From assembly GCA_937974555.1 (NCBI GenBank), contig CALJKR010000048.1:1-10989 (forward strand): a stretch of DNA of 10,989 nt, written 5' to 3'. The translations under genes and the position numbers were made by a program. This document shows positions 7,506-10,989 of this stretch, piece after piece. The notes beneath the pieces are model-generated. The model saw only the letters and a list, made by a program, of their open reading frames with translations, searched no databases and was not told the DNA's origin. Each line of letters begins with the position of its first letter. Position 1 is the stretch's first letter. The stretch comes from an uncultured Flavobacteriales bacterium. Lineage in GTDB: Bacteria; Bacteroidota; Bacteroidia; Flavobacteriales_D; Sanyastnellaceae.

Positions 7506-10079
7506 ATGTCGAGAAAACAATGGATCATATTGCTCATGGCTCTTGTTGGGATATTGCCCCAAAAAACCCATGCCCAATTGGTAATCAACGAAATCTTAAT
7601 CAACGCCACCAACGCCAATTGTGACGGTTCGTGTATGCCCAATACCGGAGAGTGGACGGAGCTTTACAACAACAGCAGCAGTCCCATCAACATCGGATGT
7701 TATGTACTCACCGATGGCGATTGGTCCGCGACCATTCCCCCGGGCACCATACTGCAGCCCTATCAGATTTACACCATCGGTTCTGTCAATTCTCAAATTC
7801 CGAATTTGGATTTGAACATTGCAACCTGCAATTGCACTTCCGGTCCTGCTTCAGAAATCGGAGTATTCACCAATGGCAATGAGCAAGTGGTCATTGCCAA
7901 TACCACGGGAAACATAGTTGATGGCGTTTATTGGGGATCCGGGCAATTTGGGACACCCTTTACCACTGATGCCTTGCTCGGGTGCGCTGCTACTTCAGTG
8001 AGTCTTTCTGCGAGCAATCCCAATATTCAGCAAGTCACAGGAACGGTTGTCGAAGCCGAATCTATTTTTTTGCTTTGCGATGGAACGGGCAACTTGCAGA
8101 ACAGCAACAACTCTCCCACTCCAGGTCAACCCAATTTCAGTCCGATACAAACCATTGACCCCAATGAAACCATCACTGCCATCAGCTGCGGTGGTAGCGG
8201 CAGTATCGCGTTAAACCCAGTCAATGGGGTGGGGCCCTATTTTTATCAGTGGCAAGGAACGTTGTCCTCGAACACCACCAATACCGTCAACGTATCTACT
8301 GCAGGCAACTACAGTGTAAACATCATTGATATCGGACAATGTGGTGCGCAGCAATCCTTCACCTTCAATGTCACGAGTACGAGCACCAGCAGCATCACCG
8401 CAACAGCCACGGATGCCAGCTTGTGTGCAGGAGAATCCACAGACATCACCGTTACCGGCGGAGGGAACTATGTTTGGTTTCCATCTACAGGACTCAACAC
8501 AACCACAGGCGATGTGGTCATCGCGCAGCCCACTGTTACCACCACCTATACCGTCTCTTCCAATTTCAATGGCTGTGTAGCCGCACAAGACATCCAAATA
8601 CAAGTCACCCCATTGCCCAGTGGGACCGTGAGCAATGATTCGCCACAATGCGAAGGCAGTGATGTGCAAATCAACTTGAGCAGCACCAACACCACCAACG
8701 TCAGTTGGTCCGGACCCGCTTCTTACAGCAGCACCGCCCTATCACCGTTACTCAGCTCCGTTACCGCCGCTCAAATGGGGAATTATGTAGTCACATTGTA
8801 CAACGGTACCTGCACCAGCACCTTGAGCAACGATATTGTGGTCGATACCCCTATCCCCTCCTCCATTGACAATGCAGGACCATTTTGCGCTACGGATCCT
8901 GACATCGATTTAAATTCGCCTGATGAGCCCGGACAATGGTTGGGGCTGGGAATTACCGACACCAACACGGGGCTATTTGATCCCAGTTTGGCCAATGTTG
9001 GCGGCAACACCATCACCTTTCAATCCGACAATTATTGCACCTTGCCTGCCACCCTCAGCATCACCCTGCTGAATGCCGGTGATGCCACCATCACCCCCAT
9101 CAACCCATTGTGTGACAACAGTTCTCCCATCACTCTCACCACCGCAACGCCTGGTGGCGGATGGAGTGGCACAGGAGTCAACGCCTTGGGACAAGTAAAT
9201 CCCATCACATTGAATCCCGGCAATTACACCGCCACGTATACCTTACCGGGCGCATGCGGAGATACCGATCAGATCAACATCACCATCGAAGCCCTGCCCC
9301 AGCCCGATTTTACTTGGAGTGATTCCAGTGGCTGTGCCCCATTGGTAGTGGATTTCGCCACCCCTTCTGGGAGCAACAGCAATCAATGGTTGATGAACGG
9401 CACCCCATTGGCCACCACAGCCAATCAGTTTAGTTATACCTTTTTGGATACCCAATGCAATGACATCACCTTGGTGCAAACCACGCCCAACGGATGTTCA
9501 GGCAGTATAACGTACAATAGTGCAGTATGCGCCCAAGAAGCAGCCGAGGCCCTTTTTATTTGGACACCTGAACAACCCAGCATCACCAGCCCCGTTGTCA
9601 CCTTTACCAACTTAAGCAGCAGTTACAGTTTGAGCAGTTGGAATGTTGATGGAAACATATACAACCAAAACAGTTTGATCTACACCACACCCAGCAACGA
9701 CAGTCTTTTGTACGTCTGTTTAACTGTAGACAACGCCATGGGATGTCCGGATAGTTTGTGTCGCAGCATTCATGTAGAGAACGATTTTAGCATTTATGTC
9801 CCCAACAGTTTCACACCCAATGATGATGGATTTAACGATGGATTTGGTCCTGTCATCTTTGGATTGAACATGGAGGAAGTCATATACACCTTCAGTATTT
9901 ATAGCAGAGATGGTGCACAGATATTCAAGACCCACGACCCCTTATTAAAGTGGAATGGAGACAAGGACATGGGCGACTATTATGTTCAGCAGGACAGTTA
10001 CGTATGGCAGTTGGAATTGGTCATTGCCGGATTAGAAGACCCATTAAAATATAGAGGTCACATCATCATGCTTCGATAA
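7506..10079 (+). CDS. Secreted lamin-tail/Ig/PKD-like repeat protein with C-terminal CHU_C (type IX secretion) domain
   Basis: The protein has 857 residues. Residues 1-23 are a signal peptide (IILLMALVGIL core, cleavage after THA). Next is a lamin-tail-like domain (about 24-160; LVINEIL, EWTELYNNSSSPINIG, GCYVLTDGDW). About six or seven beta-rich units of 70-80 residues follow, with paired Cys and Ser/Thr/Asn-rich sequence: a SprB-like unit (216-290), Ig-like units (295-595) and two PKD-like units (597-757). The C-terminus (759-857) is a gliding-motility-associated CHU_C domain: VPNSFTPNDDGFND, then IYSRDGAQIF, WNGD and a final RGHIIMLR. Such domains direct proteins through the type IX system (type B). 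It is therefore predicted to be exported and kept at, or released from, the cell surface. No catalytic domain is visible, so adhesion or structure is more likely than an enzyme. Higher GC content than its neighbours reflects Thr/Ser/Asn/Pro-rich coding. Confidence 0.93.
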   Translation: MSRKQWIILLMALVGILPQKTHAQLVINEILINATNANCDGSCMPNTGEWTELYNNSSSPINIGCYVLTDGDWSATIPPGTILQPYQIYTIGSVNSQIPNLDLNIATCNCTSGPASEIGVFTNGNEQVVIANTTGNIVDGVYWGSGQFGTPFTTDALLGCAATSVSLSASNPNIQQVTGTVVEAESIFLLCDGTGNLQNSNNSPTPGQPNFSPIQTIDPNETITAISCGGSGSIALNPVNGVGPYFYQWQGTLSSNTTNTVNVSTAGNYSVNIIDIGQCGAQQSFTFNVTSTSTSSITATATDASLCAGESTDITVTGGGNYVWFPSTGLNTTTGDVVIAQPTVTTTYTVSSNFNGCVAAQDIQIQVTPLPSGTVSNDSPQCEGSDVQINLSSTNTTNVSWSGPASYSSTALSPLLSSVTAAQMGNYVVTLYNGTCTSTLSNDIVVDTPIPSSIDNAGPFCATDPDIDLNSPDEPGQWLGLGITDTNTGLFDPSLANVGGNTITFQSDNYCTLPATLSITLLNAGDATITPINPLCDNSSPITLTTATPGGGWSGTGVNALGQVNPITLNPGNYTATYTLPGACGDTDQINITIEALPQPDFTWSDSSGCAPLVVDFATPSGSNSNQWLMNGTPLATTANQFSYTFLDTQCNDITLVQTTPNGCSGSITYNSAVCAQEAAEALFIWTPEQPSITSPVVTFTNLSSSYSLSSWNVDGNIYNQNSLIYTTPSNDSLLYVCLTVDNAMGCPDSLCRSIHVENDFSIYVPNSFTPNDDGFNDGFGPVIFGLNMEEVIYTFSIYSRDGAQIFKTHDPLLKWNGDKDMGDYYVQQDSYVWQLELVIAGLEDPLKYRGHIIMLR

Positions 10080-10135
10080 AGAAACGGAGCAAAAAAAACA
10101 CGAAAAAAAATTTTTTTTGAAGGAATTGAAATCAT
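10080..10135. other. Short AT-rich intergenic segment with an A8T8 tract
   Basis: Between the CHU_C-protein stop and the tRNA promoter lies A-rich sequence including a perfect 16-base A8T8 palindrome at 10103-10118. It could be bent DNA upstream of the tRNA promoter, or weakly serve as a terminator for the preceding gene. No GC-rich stem is present, so a classical terminator is not supported. Confidence 0.5.
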
Positions 10136-10143
10136 TATCTTTG
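10136..10143 (+). promoter_or_regulatory. Candidate -7 promoter element for tRNA-Ser
   Basis: TATCTTTG matches TAnnTTTG and ends four bases before the mature tRNA 5' end, so transcription would begin at or very close to the tRNA. A TTTG at 10116-10119 lies upstream with a 16-base gap and may be a -33 element. Confidence 0.6.
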
Positions 10144-10147
10144 CCGC

Positions 10148-10235
10148 GGAGAGTTGGCAGAGTGGTCGATTGCGGCAGTCTTGAAAACTGTTGACTGTAA
10201 CAGGTCCGGGGGTTCGAATCCCTCACTCTCCGCCA
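10148..10235 (+). tRNA. tRNA-Ser (anticodon UGA), CCA encoded
   Basis: The acceptor stem GGAGAGT (10148-10154) pairs fully with ACTCTCC (10225-10231), followed by discriminator G and an encoded CCA (10233-10235). The anticodon stem is GCAGT/ACTGT around loop CTTGAAA, with anticodon TGA at 10182-10184, reading UCA-type serine codons. A long variable arm (about 16 bases after the anticodon stem) is the class II feature expected of serine tRNA. The T arm is GGGGG-TTCGAAT-CCCTC. The 3' end adjoins an integrase region, a common arrangement for integrated elements; the tRNA itself looks intact. Confidence 0.97.
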
Positions 10236-10259
10236 GGAAAAATGCACTACAGTGCGAGA

Positions 10260-10290
10260 GCGTGTAAATCAAGTATTTACACGCTTTTTT
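10260..10290 (+). terminator. Rho-independent terminator after tRNA-Ser
   Basis: A perfect 10-bp stem (GCGTGTAAAT / ATTTACACGC) encloses a five-base loop and is followed directly by six T. It lies 24 bases after the tRNA CCA and would end the tRNA transcript before the integrase region. Confidence 0.88.
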
Positions 10291-10344
10291 GTTTTAAGTT
10301 CTTTGCGTCTTAGTGCATTTCGAAGCGGGTTTTTGTACCTTAAT

Positions 10345-10379
10345 CGTGACCCCTAGAAAAAAATCGTCAAGGGGTCACG
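10345..10379. repeat. Perfect 10-bp inverted repeat, CGTGACCCCT / AGGGGTCACG
   Basis: The arms at 10345-10354 and 10370-10379 are exact reverse complements separated by a 15-base AT-rich spacer. The left arm is preceded by AT and the spacer ends in ATCGTCA, so part of the arm context (ATCGT) also occurs as a direct repeat. No T-run follows, so it is not an obvious terminator. A binding site for integrase or a regulator is plausible. Confidence 0.8.
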
Positions 10380-10392
10380 CGCAAATAAATAT

Positions 10393-10422
10393 TGCGCTGA
10401 GATGCGCTGAAATGTATTGAGA
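10393..10422 (+). repeat. Three 10-bp tandem direct repeats
   Basis: The units are TGCGCTGAGA, TGCGCTGAAA and TGTATTGAGA, starting at 10393, 10403 and 10413. The first two differ at one base; the third differs from the first at three. A spacing of about one helical turn puts each unit on the same DNA face, as expected for adjacent binding of one protein. Confidence 0.75.
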
Positions 10423-10437
10423 TTCATCGTCTTACAC

Positions 10438-10468
10438 TTGCACACAAGAAAAGGTCATTGTAATTTTG
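10438..10468 (+). promoter_or_regulatory. Candidate integrase promoter (-33 TTG, -7 TAATTTTG)
   Basis: TAATTTTG at 10461-10468 matches TAnnTTTG. TTG at 10438-10440 sits 20 bases upstream, near the usual -33/-7 distance in Bacteroidota. The ATG follows 35 bases after the -7 box. The tandem repeats end 15 bases upstream of the TTG, so a protein bound there could affect this promoter. Confidence 0.5.
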
Positions 10469-10503
10469 TACTCATTAAAGGGGGGCGCACATAACAATTT
10501 TTT

Positions 10504-10989
10504 ATGGCGTCAAAAAACAAAAGCACTTTCGGTCTGCTGTTCTACATCAACCGAAGTAAAGCAAAGCTCAACGGACAATGTCCTGTGATGCTCCGGGTAA
10601 CAATCAATGGTAAGAATGTTGCCCTCAGAATTAAGCGATACATCCACCCGGACGAATGGGATCCGATTCGTGGCATGGCTGTCGGCAAGTCTGCCGAAGT
10701 CCGTTCGCTCAATGTGTACATCGATGCAATTCGAGCCAAGGCGTATAACAAGTACACCGAACAGCTCAGTCTGCATGATGATGTTACCCCAGCTATGTTG
10801 CGTGATGCAATATTGGGCATCAATACAGCTAAACCAAAGTTTCTAATTGAAGAATGGGAAAAGTTCTGTGCCGATTTAAAGATGATGATTGGCAAAGGAA
10901 CCAGTTACCCCAACTATCAGAAGTACAACACATGTAAAAACTTCATGCAGGATTTTCTTCTCAAAGAATATCACACGAAGGATATTACG
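10504..10989 (+). CDS. Tyrosine recombinase/integrase, N-terminal part (cut by window end)
   Basis: The frame is open from ATG 10504 to the right edge: 162 residues of a protein usually about 400 long. An in-frame TAA at 10492 leaves this ATG as the first possible start. Residues 8-60 (FGLLFYINRSKAKLNGQCPV, later VNGK-like INGKNVALRIKRYIHPDEWDP) match the Arm-type DNA-binding domain of Bacteroidota phage/transposon integrases. From about 112 (FLIEEWEKFC, then YQKYNTCKNFMQDF) the SAM-like core-binding domain begins. The catalytic domain with its Arg, His and Tyr residues lies outside the window, so activity cannot be judged. The gene reads away from tRNA-Ser, which suggests an element integrated at the tRNA 3' end with the integrase next to its left junction. 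Phage, conjugative element and genomic island are all possible. Confidence 0.9.
   Translation, partial: MASKNKSTFGLLFYINRSKAKLNGQCPVMLRVTINGKNVALRIKRYIHPDEWDPIRGMAVGKSAEVRSLNVYIDAIRAKAYNKYTEQLSLHDDVTPAMLRDAILGINTAKPKFLIEEWEKFCADLKMMIGKGTSYPNYQKYNTCKNFMQDFLLKEYHTKDIT

Larger units (their letters stand above)
10291..10503. other. Non-coding region between terminator and integrase: candidate attachment/control region
   Basis: I see no plausible gene in these 213 bases. They hold a perfect 10-bp inverted repeat (10345-10379), three 10-bp tandem repeats (10393-10422) and a promoter-like pair before the integrase. Placement between a tRNA 3' end and an integrase start is where site-specific elements keep arm-type integrase sites, excisionase sites and operators. 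The assignment is inference from position and repeats. Confidence 0.5.

Noticed and set aside
8211..8669. Minus-strand and alternate-frame open frames inside the CHU_C protein gene (also 8783-9016, 8973-9194, 9243-9479)
   Set aside because: They lie entirely within a well-supported coding frame with signal peptide and sorting domain, and their translations show no recognisable domain.
10044..10247. Minus-strand open frame across the end of the CHU_C gene and the tRNA
   Set aside because: It reads through the complement of a complete tRNA-Ser; this is a common false gene call.
10393..10422. CRISPR array
   Set aside because: The repeats are only 10 bases and directly adjacent, with no spacers and no cas genes in the window.

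Overview
The window looks like a chromosomal segment of a Bacteroidota bacterium, probably of the Flavobacteriia or a related class. Four things support this. The sequence is AT-leaning, with A-rich leaders and few clear Shine-Dalgarno sites. Matches to the Bacteroidota -7 promoter element TAnnTTTG stand in front of several genes. One large secreted protein ends in a gliding-motility-type (CHU_C, type B) type IX secretion sorting domain. The integrase at the right edge has the Arm-type N-terminus common in this phylum.

Layout, left to right. (1) 1-2261, minus strand: the 5' three quarters or so of a long secreted repeat protein with at least eleven MopE-type Asp/Cys-rich metal-binding motifs. 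It runs off the left edge, and the long plus-strand open frames over it are antisense shadows. (2) 2374-3228, plus: an uncharacterised ATP-grasp-like protein with a TTG start. It converges, with one base between, on (3) fabI (enoyl-ACP reductase, 3230-4045, minus). (4) 4046-4108: a compact divergent promoter region. (5) 4109-7403, plus: four tightly packed genes, a soluble PAS histidine kinase (HisKA_2 type), a single-domain response regulator with an ATGA overlap, a family 2 glycosyltransferase, and a NeuB-type nonulosonate synthase with SAF domain. (6) 7506-10079, plus: an 857-residue secreted protein with an N-terminal lamin-tail-like domain, Ig/PKD-like repeats and a C-terminal CHU_C domain. 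(7) 10148-10235: tRNA-Ser(UGA), followed by a strong terminator. (8) 10291-10503: a repeat-rich non-coding stretch with a perfect 10-bp inverted repeat and three 10-bp tandem repeats. (9) 10504 to the right edge: the N-terminal part of a tyrosine recombinase reading away from the tRNA.

How the genes may work together. The kinase/regulator pair and the two sugar genes probably form one transcript, which suggests a phosphorelay linked to surface glycan (nonulosonic acid) synthesis; this link is inference from gene order only. The two large secreted proteins are likely envelope or extracellular components. The tRNA-integrase junction looks like the left boundary of an integrated element whose body lies outside the window, with the repeats between them as candidate attachment or control sites. 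No complete novel defence or mobile system is visible. The most promising leads are the tRNA-Ser element boundary, the signalling-sugar operon and the uncharacterised ATP-grasp-like gene.
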